64,000 nucleotides of DNA. Source: Sneathiella aquimaris (GTDB lineage: Bacteria > Pseudomonadota > Alphaproteobacteria > Sneathiellales > Sneathiellaceae). Made by a program: the position numbers and the translations under genes. The DNA lies in the NCBI RefSeq assembly GCF_026409565.1, contig NZ_CP112881.1:1969501-2033500 (forward strand). Reading direction: 5' to 3'. This document shows, piece by piece, positions 55,514 through 63,519 of this stretch (positions within the stretch are counted from its first letter, which is position 1; every line of letters starts with the position of its first letter). The notes under the pieces were generated by a model that saw only the letters and a program-made list of their open reading frames with translations, did no database searches and was not told the DNA's origin.

Positions 55514-56260
55514 CTAACTCGTAACGAAGAACGCAATTGCCATTAAAATCCCGACAACGACTATTATCCGACGAACCATTTCTTTGGATAACTTTCGTGC
55601 AAGGAGCGCACCAACATACCCACCCACTGTTGCTGAAATCATCATGATCAGTGCCCAGTCCCAATTAATAATCCCTGCTATAGTAAATGTAACTATTGAT
55701 GCAATTGAAAGGATGAACGACAGTAAGTTTTTCAATCCGTTCATCAAGTTAATGTCTTTAAAACCCAAGACCGAAAATAACGACAGCAGAACAATACCTA
55801 AACCGCCGTTAAAATAGCCCCCATATGTTGTTACGATAAGAGATATGGCATTGCTCTTAAATGGTGTGAGAACTCTATTTCGTGGTAAAAGTGCCGTAAT
55901 TTTGTCCCCAAATGCAAACAATGCAGTGGCGAATATCAGAAGATAAGGAACAATGGTTCTGAAAATTTCATTCGGAGTGATGAGGAGTAAAGTCGCACCT
56001 AAAACTCCACCAGCAATCGAGATGAACACTAATGTGAGAAGCGGTTTTAATCCGAAATTTTTCAGCTCTTTCATAAAACCAAAAGTGCCACTGAGGTAAG
56101 CAGGGAAGACAACAACAGCACTCGTGGCATTAGCGGATACTGATGGCAATCCAACATATACCAAAGCAGGAAACGTCAGGAAACTACCTCCTCCTGCAAT
56201 GGAATTTAAGCCGCCTGCTAAGAAAGCCGATAAAATTAATAGTGAGGTTTCAAACATCAA
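55514..56260 (-). CDS. TauE/SafE family membrane exporter
   Basis: The 248-residue protein has about eight hydrophobic helices and the N-terminal family signature AFLAGGLNSIAGGGSFLTFPAL (about 13-34, read in part), repeated in degenerate form as TYGGYFNGGLGIVLL in the second half. Members export sulfite, sulfoacetate or related anions, or are uncharacterised. It is island cargo, divergent from the histidine kinase gene by 164 bp, so the two may share regulation. Its last codon is 5 bp from the inverted repeat. Confidence 0.87.
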   Translation of the reverse strand: MMFETSLLILSAFLAGGLNSIAGGGSFLTFPALVYVGLPSVSANATSAVVVFPAYLSGTFGFMKELKNFGLKPLLTLVFISIAGGVLGATLLLITPNEIFRTIVPYLLIFATALFAFGDKITALLPRNRVLTPFKSNAISLIVTTYGGYFNGGLGIVLLSLFSVLGFKDINLMNGLKNLLSFILSIASIVTFTIAGIINWDWALIMMISATVGGYVGALLARKLSKEMVRRIIVVVGILMAIAFFVTS

Positions 56261-56424
56261 ATACCGTCGGATATAAATTTCAAATTAGACTATGCATTCC
56301 ATCTTTGAATAAACGATTTGGTTCTTTCTGAAAATCTCAATTACACTACCTTGAGGGGACAGGTATTAAATTCACCGTTTTTTGTATTGATCTGTCTGGT
56401 GAAATTGAGAGTTCAATTATTTTA

Positions 56425-57960
56425 ATGAAACACTTTTTAAAACATAAGAATATCGTTTCATGGGTTCTCGTATCGGCAATAGTTCTAAGCATACTTGCAT
56501 ACCGAGACTTCAATTCTATTCGCACTGGACTGAATGCAAAAGCAACATCACTGCATCGGCTTGTTTCGCAACGTGCTGATCAGCATGATGCTCACTTAAC
56601 AGGGTTGTCTGCATTAGCCTCAGCAAATGAAAAACCATTAGAAGGGATGATGTTGAATTTATCGGAGACAATTCGGAAATTCTACTCACGCATTGAACAT
56701 GTTGACCTGATCAAGTTGGACAAAAACAACCCTGAAACAGTTTTTTCAACTCGGTACTCCCATTTAGCACAAGACGATACCCGTGCGATTAATGATGCAG
56801 CCTTTGCGTCTGATGGTCGACTACAGATCATCCCGGCATCAAATGGATACTTTTTAGTCAAGCGTTCTCCCAATTCGGATAATGCAAGATATGGGTTAGC
56901 ACTATTTATCAATGCTGAGAAATTGATAGAGAATGAACTGGATTTCAATTCAAATACACAAATCGACCTAAAAACAAATTCTGGCATGACTGTTTACTCT
57001 GTGGGACAACTTGAAGCCACGAATCGATTTACTCGAAACATTTCCTTTTCAAAGGTATTAGGTAGCAGAAGTCAGCCCTTGACATTAGTTGTTACGCTGC
57101 ATCTGAATGTAACTGACTATATCCGGTGGCAAACAATTCTGCCTGTTATCTTATTCATGGTGTTAGGAATTGTGTTCAGCCAAGCCTTTTTAACACAGCG
57201 ACAAAAAACAAGACTTGCCGAAGAACGAGCATTACTTGGTGAACATGAAGCAAGAATCGCACAAGCATCACGAATAAATGGATTGGGTGAAATGGCTTCT
57301 GGTTTGGCACATGAAATCACTCAACCTTTAACAGCGATCCTTAGTCAAAGTCAGGCAGGAGTTCGTCTAATTGATGCAAGACCGGATGACCTTGAGACTT
57401 TGAAACAGGTGCTTGGAAACATATCCAAGCAAGCGAAAAGAGGCGGAGATATTGTTCAGAGACTTCGAACATGGACCACCCATAGCACTGAAACGATTGA
57501 AACGTTTGACCTGAATTCTGTTGCTGAAGGTATCCGTGATTTAACGAAAGCAGATTTAAAAGAAAAGGGTGTAACGATTGAAACCACACTCCATTCTAAC
57601 CCTTTAATGATTCAGGCAGACCATGTTGCGATTGAACAAGTGATTTTCAATCTATCACGAAATGCAGTAGATGCGATGGAGGGGGTCGAGTCAGGGTATC
57701 TTCATTTATCGACATACATTGATCAACAATACGCAATTTTCATGGTTAAAGATAATGGCAAAGGCATTGATGAAGAGACACTACAGCACCTTTTCGAGCC
57801 ATTTTACACCACCAAAGAAAAGGGTATGGGATTGGGATTATCCCTATGTGAAAACATCATCAACCGATACAACGGACAGATTGAAATTTCAAATAATGAT
57901 GGTGGTGGGGTCACTACACTTGTGAAACTTCCTCTTAAAGACAACGGAACAGGACAATGA
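56425..57960 (+). CDS. Membrane sensor histidine kinase of the island two-component system
   Basis: The 511-residue kinase has a short N-terminal helix (about 11-27), an extracytoplasmic domain of about 200 residues and a second helix (about 232-255). A linker coiled coil leads to the FixL/DctB-type phosphoacceptor helix ASGLAHEITQPLTAI with His296. The ATPase domain has NLSRNAVDAM, DNGKGIDEETL and GMGLGLSLCENI. The external domain shows no family I recognise. The stop overlaps the response regulator start (ATGA). The exported HbpS-like protein encoded next is a candidate ligand or accessory of the external domain; that is inference from gene order. Confidence 0.88.
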   Translation: MKHFLKHKNIVSWVLVSAIVLSILAYRDFNSIRTGLNAKATSLHRLVSQRADQHDAHLTGLSALASANEKPLEGMMLNLSETIRKFYSRIEHVDLIKLDKNNPETVFSTRYSHLAQDDTRAINDAAFASDGRLQIIPASNGYFLVKRSPNSDNARYGLALFINAEKLIENELDFNSNTQIDLKTNSGMTVYSVGQLEATNRFTRNISFSKVLGSRSQPLTLVVTLHLNVTDYIRWQTILPVILFMVLGIVFSQAFLTQRQKTRLAEERALLGEHEARIAQASRINGLGEMASGLAHEITQPLTAILSQSQAGVRLIDARPDDLETLKQVLGNISKQAKRGGDIVQRLRTWTTHSTETIETFDLNSVAEGIRDLTKADLKEKGVTIETTLHSNPLMIQADHVAIEQVIFNLSRNAVDAMEGVESGYLHLSTYIDQQYAIFMVKDNGKGIDEETLQHLFEPFYTTKEKGMGLGLSLCENIINRYNGQIEISNNDGGGVTTLVKLPLKDNGTGQ

Positions 57961-58559
57961 ATACACGGGTCTATCTGGTCGATGATGATGAAGCCGTGCG
58001 TGACGGATTGAGTTTGCTATTACAAACCATTAACTATGATGTTACGACATTTGCGGACCCTATGAAGTTCTTGGATGACCTTCCAACCCTGTCAGCAGGG
58101 TGTATCATCATGGATATTCGAATGCCCATGATTTCAGGTTTGAAAGTGCAAGAAAAACTGGTGGAGGCAAACTGTTCGTATCCTATCATTATTATCAGTG
58201 GTCATGGCGACATCAACGCTTGTCGCAAGGCATTTAAAAACGGTGCCATTGATTTTATCAGCAAACCGATTGATGAACAGGACTTGATTGATGCTATCCA
58301 AAAAAGTGAAGCAGTCCTTCAAAGCGAGAACCAAAAACAAGAAGAAGTAAATGAAGTCATTTCGCTGGTTGAAAAACTTACGCCACGGGAAAAAGAGGTT
58401 CTTGAAATGATCTCGCGCGGATGGACTACTAAAGAGATCGCATCAAGTCTTGACCTCTCTCCACGAACAGTAGAAAGCCATCGTGCAAAAATTGCAGACA
58501 AGATTGGTACAACATCCGTTGCTGAAATGGCACGGATCGTTATTGAGGCCGGTTTATAG
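57957..58559 (+). CDS. FixJ/NarL-type response regulator
   Basis: The 200-residue protein has a receiver domain with D9-D11, phospho-acceptor D53 (IIMDIRMP) and ISKPID, then a LuxR-type helix-turn-helix (LTPREKEVLEMISRGWTTKEIA, about 140-161, read in part) and SPRTVESHRAKI. It should be phosphorylated by the overlapping kinase and bind DNA as a dimer. A perfect 10-bp-arm palindrome begins at its stop codon, in front of the HbpS-like gene, and is the obvious candidate operator. Confidence 0.92.
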   Translation: MNTRVYLVDDDEAVRDGLSLLLQTINYDVTTFADPMKFLDDLPTLSAGCIIMDIRMPMISGLKVQEKLVEANCSYPIIIISGHGDINACRKAFKNGAIDFISKPIDEQDLIDAIQKSEAVLQSENQKQEEVNEVISLVEKLTPREKEVLEMISRGWTTKEIASSLDLSPRTVESHRAKIADKIGTTSVAEMARIVIEAGL

Positions 58560-58580
58560 TATCCGTAGCACTACGGATAC
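58559..58580. promoter_or_regulatory. Perfect palindrome, candidate response-regulator operator
   Basis: Ten-base arms GTATCCGTAG and CTACGGATAC are separated by CA. A further CTACG half-site starts at 58593, 22 bp (two helical turns) after the one at 58571. It lies 82 bp before the HbpS-like start, and no T-run follows, so an operator is likelier than a terminator. Confidence 0.6.
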
Positions 58581-58661
58581 ATAGTCGTTACCCTACGAAT
58601 TACCACACCAACACAAAAGTCATATCTTAATTCCAGAACAACACATCATGGAGTTAAGGTT

Positions 58662-59165
58662 ATGAAAAACATTCGTTCTACATTTGTTAAATTTGGTTTC
58701 GCTGCAATGGGTGCAGCAATGACAACATCTGCAACAGCAGCAGACCTGCCGACTGCACCGTACCTGCCGCTTGAAATGGCACAAAAGGCAGCAAGTGCCG
58801 CGATCAAACAATGTAAAGCCGATGGGTTCAATGTTAGCGTTGCGATTGTTGCACGTTCTGGCGAGACAAAAGTTTTGCTCAAAGCCGATGGCTCTGGTCC
58901 CCACACGGTTGGTAGCAGCACAGGTAAAGCCTTCACATCAGCAAGCATGGGTCGCCCGACAATGGGGCTGGCAAACTTCCTGAAAGATCACCGTGAATTG
59001 GACGGTCTTCGTGACATGGACTCTCGTTTGGTCATTCTCGGCGGCGGACTACCGATTAAAATCAACGGTGCGTTGGTTGGTGGCATTGGTGTCGGTGGCG
59101 CACCGGGTGGCGACAAAGATGAAAAATGCGCACAAGTTGGCTTGGCTGCTATTGGTGCTGAATAA
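58662..59165 (+). CDS. Exported GlcG/HbpS-family (DUF336) protein
   Basis: The 167-residue precursor has a signal peptide (about 1-27, ending TSATAAD). The mature part is a single GlcG/HbpS domain: LPLEMAQKAASAAIKQCKADG, SVAIVARSGETKVLLKADG, STGKAFTSASMG and the Gly-rich loop LGGGLPIKINGALVGGIGVGGAPGG (read in part). In Streptomyces the secreted family member HbpS binds haem and modulates the sensor kinase SenS. Here the gene directly follows a kinase/regulator pair, giving the same three-component content. The haem-binding residues of HbpS cannot be confirmed by eye. Confidence 0.85.
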   Translation: MKNIRSTFVKFGFAAMGAAMTTSATAADLPTAPYLPLEMAQKAASAAIKQCKADGFNVSVAIVARSGETKVLLKADGSGPHTVGSSTGKAFTSASMGRPTMGLANFLKDHRELDGLRDMDSRLVILGGGLPIKINGALVGGIGVGGAPGGDKDEKCAQVGLAAIGAE

Positions 59166-59209
59166 TTAAAATCGGATCGGGGTATGTGAATTGTGAAAGG
59201 AATAAGACT

Positions 59210-59887
59210 ATGTTGAAGAAGTTTGTATATTGCACATTGTTTAGCATTTACCTTCTGTCTGCATCCGACAGCAAGGCACAGACCCCACCGTCTTCCGATG
59301 AAGTCACTCAATATTCACCTTTCTTTAAGGCAGTGATCGAAGGTGATGTTGAAAAGACACAAAAATATATAAGTCAAGGTGACGACCTTGAACAACGAGA
59401 TACGGCTGGTCGTACAGCACTACACATTGCCGCGTATGAGTCTAACGAAGAGATGTTTACACTGCTTGTTCAAGCAGGGAGTAATGTAAATGCATTTGAA
59501 AACGACGAGTATGATGTCGTAACAATAGCCGCAGTAGCAAATGACATTGAAATGTTGGAACTGGCTTTGTCATCAGGCGGTGATGCCAAGAATACAACCA
59601 GCCCATATAAGGGCACGGCATTAATCGCTTCGGCTCACCTTGGTCATGTCAAAGTCGTGGAAATGCTACTGAAAGCGGGTTCAAACATTGACCATGTGAA
59701 CAATCTCGGTTGGACCGCGCTTTTGGAAGCGATCATATTAGGGAACGGAAGCAGCAATTATATTAAGGTTGTCGAACTGCTTATGGCTTTTGGTGCTGAC
59801 AAAGCGATTACTGACAATCAAGGTGTTTTGCCAATTTCACATGCTCGACAAAGAGGTTACACTGAGATCGTTCACTTACTTGAATAA
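59210..59887 (+). CDS. Exported ankyrin-repeat protein
   Basis: The start ATG 59210 follows AAAGGA; a GTG/TTG start at 59186 is less likely. The 225-residue protein has a signal peptide (about 1-24, ending SKAQT) and four to five ankyrin repeats (for example DTAGRTALHIAAYESNEEMF, GTALIASAHLGHVKVVEMLL and LGWTALLEAI). It is probably a periplasmic binding or protective partner. It sits 44 bp behind the HbpS-like gene and ends at a terminator, so the two form one transcript. Confidence 0.85.
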   Translation: MLKKFVYCTLFSIYLLSASDSKAQTPPSSDEVTQYSPFFKAVIEGDVEKTQKYISQGDDLEQRDTAGRTALHIAAYESNEEMFTLLVQAGSNVNAFENDEYDVVTIAAVANDIEMLELALSSGGDAKNTTSPYKGTALIASAHLGHVKVVEMLLKAGSNIDHVNNLGWTALLEAIILGNGSSNYIKVVELLMAFGADKAITDNQGVLPISHARQRGYTEIVHLLE

Positions 59888-59907
59888 ACTTCTCTGGAAT
59901 ATCAAAA

Positions 59908-59929
59908 AAAGCCCAGTATTCTGGGCTTT
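59908..59929 (+). terminator. Rho-independent terminator after the ankyrin gene
   Basis: Arms AAAGCCCAG and CTGGGCTTT enclose TATT. The recombinase start codon follows at once, so the recombinase was either expressed from elsewhere or lost its own promoter. Confidence 0.75.
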
Positions 59930-60876
59930 ATGACAAAAATACTTCACGTTTCATCGGCTATTCAGGAAATGCAAGGAACGTCTTTACAGACCCAAGAAGA
60001 ACTTGGGATCGCAAAGGCGAAAGAACTCGGTTTCGCCTATAAACTTTGGAATGAGGGTGGGCAACCGTCAAGGTTTGAAGACCTTCACAATAGACCAGTT
60101 CTTCGCAAGTTATTGCTTGAAATAGAAGATGGAAAAGTTCACCACCTTTTTGTTTTCAATACTGATCGACTAAGCCGCAACCAGAAAACGTAGGGCGGGA
60201 TACGATGGAAACTCAAAGAAAACAGGGTGAAACTTCATACAGCATCAGGTGCCATTGATTTTTCATCATCAATGGATGAATTGATTATCGGAATTCTGTC
60301 AGAGATCAGCCAGTATGATAATGCGCTTCGTTCTGAAAAAAGCCAAATCGGGAAATTAAAGAAAGTTCAGGCTGGCTGTTGGATGGGTGGACCCGCACCT
60401 TTTGGGTACAAACTTGTTGATGGTATGCTTGAAGAAAACCCAGATGAAAGCAAATGGGTTAAACGTATCTATGAACAATATCTGGATGGGGTACCCAACG
60501 TTAAAATCAAAGCGGAATTGGAAGAAAACGGTGTAATGCCTCGTCGTTAAAAAAGCGTCATGGTCATTAGGTTCTTTGCAAAAAATTCTTCAAAACACAC
60601 TCTATATCGGACGATACACCTACCGTGACAAGAAAATGATAGAGCCGTTGGAATGTCAGTGTCCTGCTTTCATTTCAGAAGCCACATGGAACCGCGCTCA
60701 AGATAAACGTAAGAAAATTCTGAAACGCAAAGGTCAAATCAATAAGACCAAACACTTCTAACTGTTACGGGATTTCATGTACTGTGCACACTGCGGTAGT
60801 TTTATGTCAGCGAGAAAGTGTAATGATGGATGCGAACAGCATTATTACTGCTCCTGTAATGAACGTAATTGGAAGT

Positions 60877-61470
60877 TAAACCCACCGCAGGATAAACAAA
60901 AATGGAAACGCGGCAGAGGTTGCGACATGATCAAATCCCTAAACATTCTTCGTACAGATGAAATCGTTTGGGATACGATTATGGGAACTTTATCTGACCC
61001 ATCAGAAATTCATAACCAGTTGTCAGAACAATTTGGCATCGACAACAGTTACAGGAAGCGTCGTGCTGCAATTCGCAAGCGTGTTCATAATCTTGAAGAA
61101 CAGTTAGACACCATTGATACGTCACTGGCTGATGTGGAAACCGATGATCGCATGGGAAAGACCCCCAAGCGTATCTACGACCGAGTTTCTGACAATCTAA
61201 ACACTGAACGACAATCGGTACTGGAACTGTTGGAACAGGCTTCAATATGCTATAAACACCAAAGTAACGAAGACGGTTGGTTGTTGAATTTGCAAAGTCT
61301 GGTGGTTGATTTTGACCGTTTAAACGCTTTCAACAAACGTAAAAAACAAAAATGGCTGTCACAGGTCGTTGAACGTATCGACGTTCAGCACCTTCCAGAA
61401 GACAAGGAACACGTTGTTTCTATTGGGTTAAAGGTGCCTCTGTTCACCGATGATGACCTTGGTATTACTG
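60877..61470 (+). repeat. 594-bp inverted repeat, right copy
   Basis: This copy is continuous with the zinc-ribbon part of the recombinase, so it is the parental copy; the left one at 54915-55508 is derived. Its outer end overlaps the right attachment core by three bases. Confidence 0.88.
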
Positions 61471-61490
61471 GCAAAGTCCGTTACAGTCGA
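61468..61490 (+). repeat. Right attachment site (glmS terminus copy)
   Basis: The core CTGGCAAAGTCCGTTAC (61468-61484), then A and GTCGA. Read in the glmS frame it gives LAKSVTVE and a TAG stop at 61492-61494. It marks the island/chromosome junction and is likely the original chromosomal glmS end, displaced by integration. Confidence 0.8.
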
Positions 61491-61508
61491 GTAGGGAACG
61501 GGCCTTGA

Positions 61509-62015
61509 TTCCACCGCGTGTCGGTGAACAATAAAGTTGTTAATTTCGATATCTGAGTGAATTTGGCATTCATTCGCTCAGCGGACCATTTTGGATGGGC
61601 AACAAGCGGTTGTTAAGGGCATTACAATGAAAGCCCATCACGGGTGGGAAGCGGACGTTGGCTGATATTGCATAGCACAAATAAACTCAGTCAATTGCAG
61701 ACTTCGCTGTGATTACTGTATCAACCGAAACTTTGCCCAAAGCCTTTTGCGCGACCCTTCATAATATCGTTCTCTTAAGATCGGATTATTTCGCTTTTCA
61801 AGGCTCTAATTGCATTAGGGCTCTTAAGATCCTTCTTTTAGTCATAGCTACTATCTTTTGCCTTGATCTCATAATTTAGGTTCATAACTAGTCCTAACAA
61901 ACGCTCAGGAATTTCTTCAAGAATCATGTTACGCTCAACCGGTAAAAGTTTAAATATATTGGATAATATTCTGCTCGGTGACTGCGTTTCACTTTTGCTA
62001 TTTAGCGCAACACAA
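61509..62015. other. Post-island intergenic region
   Basis: About 500 bp to the right of the island contain no clear gene apart from a doubtful 62-residue frame (61838-62026, minus). The stretch 61560-61720 has coding-like composition without a long frame and may be decayed sequence. No tRNA or terminator was recognised. Confidence 0.4.
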
Positions 62016-62026
62016 TCATTTTCCAA
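61838..62026 (-). CDS. Doubtful small ORF downstream of the PadR gene
   Basis: The frame encodes 62 residues, overlapping the PadR stop by 11 bp on the same strand. It has an amphipathic stretch (FKLLPVERNMILEEIPERLL) and ends in charged residues. There is no recognised family and no clear ribosome site other than coupling to padR. It could be a small operon partner, or chance. Confidence 0.3.
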   Translation of the reverse strand: MENDCVALNSKSETQSPSRILSNIFKLLPVERNMILEEIPERLLGLVMNLNYEIKAKDSSYD

Positions 62027-62576
62027 TGTGAGTATCTGGCTGAATTTTTAGCTGTTCGGTAAGCCAGCGTTTGGTGCATCTTTGTTGGGCGGCACCAAGA
62101 TCCAGCAGGGCGATGCGGTTTTGATCTGCGCCCCGTTCTATCATTCCGGTGCGAATTTCAGCAAACAGTTTGAGTTTGGTATTTGTTCGTTGCAGATGGG
62201 CTGATAATTTTTCGAAGCGTTGTTCTTTTGAAATGCGATCAAAGAACTGCATTTTGACAAAGAACGGATTACCCAGGAAAAAATCGTAGAGAGTTGCCTC
62301 TTCCTCATTGGTATCACTTTCCAACCAGTTCATGAACCAGTCCCGGCCTTTCGGAGTCACCGAATAGATTGTTCGGGTTCTGTTGCTGGCACTGACATCT
62401 TTGCGGCCGCTGATGATTTCTTCTTTTTCCAATTTTCGCAGCAGTGGATAAAGCACACCGTCATTAATGGTTTCTGACTGTGAGACACGCGGCGCAAGAA
62501 GGCGTTTCAGCTTGTAAGCGTGATTGGGATGTTCCAATAACAAGCCCACCAACGCCTCCCGTAGATTTGTTGACAT
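62016..62576 (-). CDS. PadR family transcriptional regulator
   Basis: The 186-residue protein has the PadR winged helix at the N terminus (ALVGLLLEHPNHAYKLKRLL, INDGVLYPLLRKLEKEEII, YSVTPKGRDWFMNWL). A C-terminal helical dimerisation part follows (about 95-175). PadR proteins usually repress a nearby detoxification or efflux gene; here the alpha/beta hydrolase and MATE transporter upstream on the same strand are candidate targets. It starts 95 bp after the hydrolase stop. Confidence 0.87.
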   Translation of the reverse strand: MSTNLREALVGLLLEHPNHAYKLKRLLAPRVSQSETINDGVLYPLLRKLEKEEIISGRKDVSASNRTRTIYSVTPKGRDWFMNWLESDTNEEEATLYDFFLGNPFFVKMQFFDRISKEQRFEKLSAHLQRTNTKLKLFAEIRTGMIERGADQNRIALLDLGAAQQRCTKRWLTEQLKIQPDTHIGK

Positions 62577-62671
62577 TTCATGCCCTTATCCAAATTTGAC
62601 GACGAGCATGGTAGGTTTATGACACCAAGAATGCAAGAGCCCCTCACCGTCAATTGTATAGATCAAATCAG

Positions 62672-63484
62672 CTAGTGACTTAAAAAATCCCCGACGATTG
62701 TGTTGAGTTCTTCTGACGCCAAAATGCGTGTATGGCCATACTCTTCTGTTTTAACGAGAGAAGAGTTTGGATGTAGGGTATGGATTTTGTCACCCTCTGT
62801 ATGGGGAACAAACTTGTCTTTTTTGTCATAAATCAATAGCATTTTGGAGGTTGGGTTGGTGTAGAATTCCGATGTTTCCAGCTGATTCCATGGAATTTCA
62901 AACTGTTTACTGATATGGGCCTTGTATAAAGACATCACGGAGGCCCGTGGATTAAGCTTGCGCCGCACACCTTCAATCGGCGGGAACGGAAATGAGGGAG
63001 CACATACGCAAATGAGTTTTTTGGCCTGAATGCGACCGTGATGATGGGCGGCCATCATGGTCATGCCTCCGGCAGAATGGCCGATATAAGCATATATTTC
63101 TTCGTTCAAGGAGTTGGACAGGTCGGTGATGTCGCGGATAAAATAGTCCCATTGCGTGTAGTTTTTGCTCGATCTTCCATGACCTGTAACGTCGAATATG
63201 ATACATCGAAAACCGCGCTTGGCGATTTCCATAGCGTGCGGTGCCATCTGACTTGCCTGTCCGCCCCATCCATGAATGAGAACTACGATCGGTCCTGTTC
63301 CCCATTCCCATGCTCGAATCTGCTTTTTTTGGCCCAGATAAATTGGTTTTGCTTGCGAAAGCGCGGCCTGTTCAAATTCGCGGACATCAAGTGGTTTCAC
63401 AATGCCAGCGGCTTTACCGATTATACGCAAAGCGAGCGTATCTGGAAGGATTGGGAGAATCTTTTTTACAATTTTTGTGGGCAT
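62672..63484 (-). CDS. Alpha/beta hydrolase
   Basis: The 270-residue protein has VVLIHGWGGQASQMAP (oxyanion loop, about 68-83), the nucleophile elbow IGHSAGGMTMMA (Ser near 137), an Asp in LLIYDKKDKFVPH and the catalytic His in EYGHTRIL. There is no signal peptide, so it is cytoplasmic. The substrate is unknown. It lies between the MATE gene and the PadR regulator on one strand. Confidence 0.87.
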   Translation of the reverse strand: MPTKIVKKILPILPDTLALRIIGKAAGIVKPLDVREFEQAALSQAKPIYLGQKKQIRAWEWGTGPIVVLIHGWGGQASQMAPHAMEIAKRGFRCIIFDVTGHGRSSKNYTQWDYFIRDITDLSNSLNEEIYAYIGHSAGGMTMMAAHHHGRIQAKKLICVCAPSFPFPPIEGVRRKLNPRASVMSLYKAHISKQFEIPWNQLETSEFYTNPTSKMLLIYDKKDKFVPHTEGDKIHTLHPNSSLVKTEEYGHTRILASEELNTIVGDFLSH

Positions 63485-63519
63485 ATTGGCTCGCCTTTTT
63501 TGAATGAATTAGATTATGT

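Larger units (their letters stand above)
54860..61494. mobile_element. Genomic island integrated in the glmS 3' end
   Basis: The segment is bounded by direct repeats of the glmS terminus. Its right-hand copy encodes the same eight last residues plus stop with synonymous differences (ACA for ACT, GAG for GAA, TAG for TGA). Inside lie a decayed large serine recombinase reading towards the right end, a truncated inverted copy of its 3' part at the left end, and five cargo genes with more AT-rich codon use than the flanks. Insertion by the serine recombinase at a short core in glmS is the simplest reading. With the recombinase broken, the island is probably immobile now. Confidence 0.8.
59930..61508 (+). 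pseudogene. Large serine recombinase, broken by two stops and a frameshift
   Basis: Pieces read in order as one protein. The N-terminal resolvase domain has LHVSSAIQEMQGTSLQTQEE with the catalytic Ser, and NTDRLSRN. A TAG at 60191 stands where Trp is expected (same frame continues). The recombinase domain is IDFSSSMDELIIGILSEISQ, MGGPAPFGYKL. A one-base shift falls near 60549 in a T/A run. YIGRYTY follows, then a TAA at 60759 in KHF*LLRDF. Last come a zinc ribbon (CAHCG...CSC) and a coiled C-terminal part. Repairing three lesions would restore about 520 residues. It once cut and joined the att sites; it should be inactive now. Confidence 0.85.

Noticed and set aside
54814-55536. A 240-residue minus-strand frame with a tail reading HSTVTDFARLRGWSTS
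   Set aside because: The tail is antisense glmS and the body is only the 3' fragment of the recombinase; it is a remnant, not a complete gene.
54860-61494. A Tn7-like transposon at glmS
   Set aside because: No tnsA-E-like genes or Tn7-type end repeats were seen; the only recombination gene is a serine recombinase, and the repeat lies inside the coding end rather than downstream of the stop.
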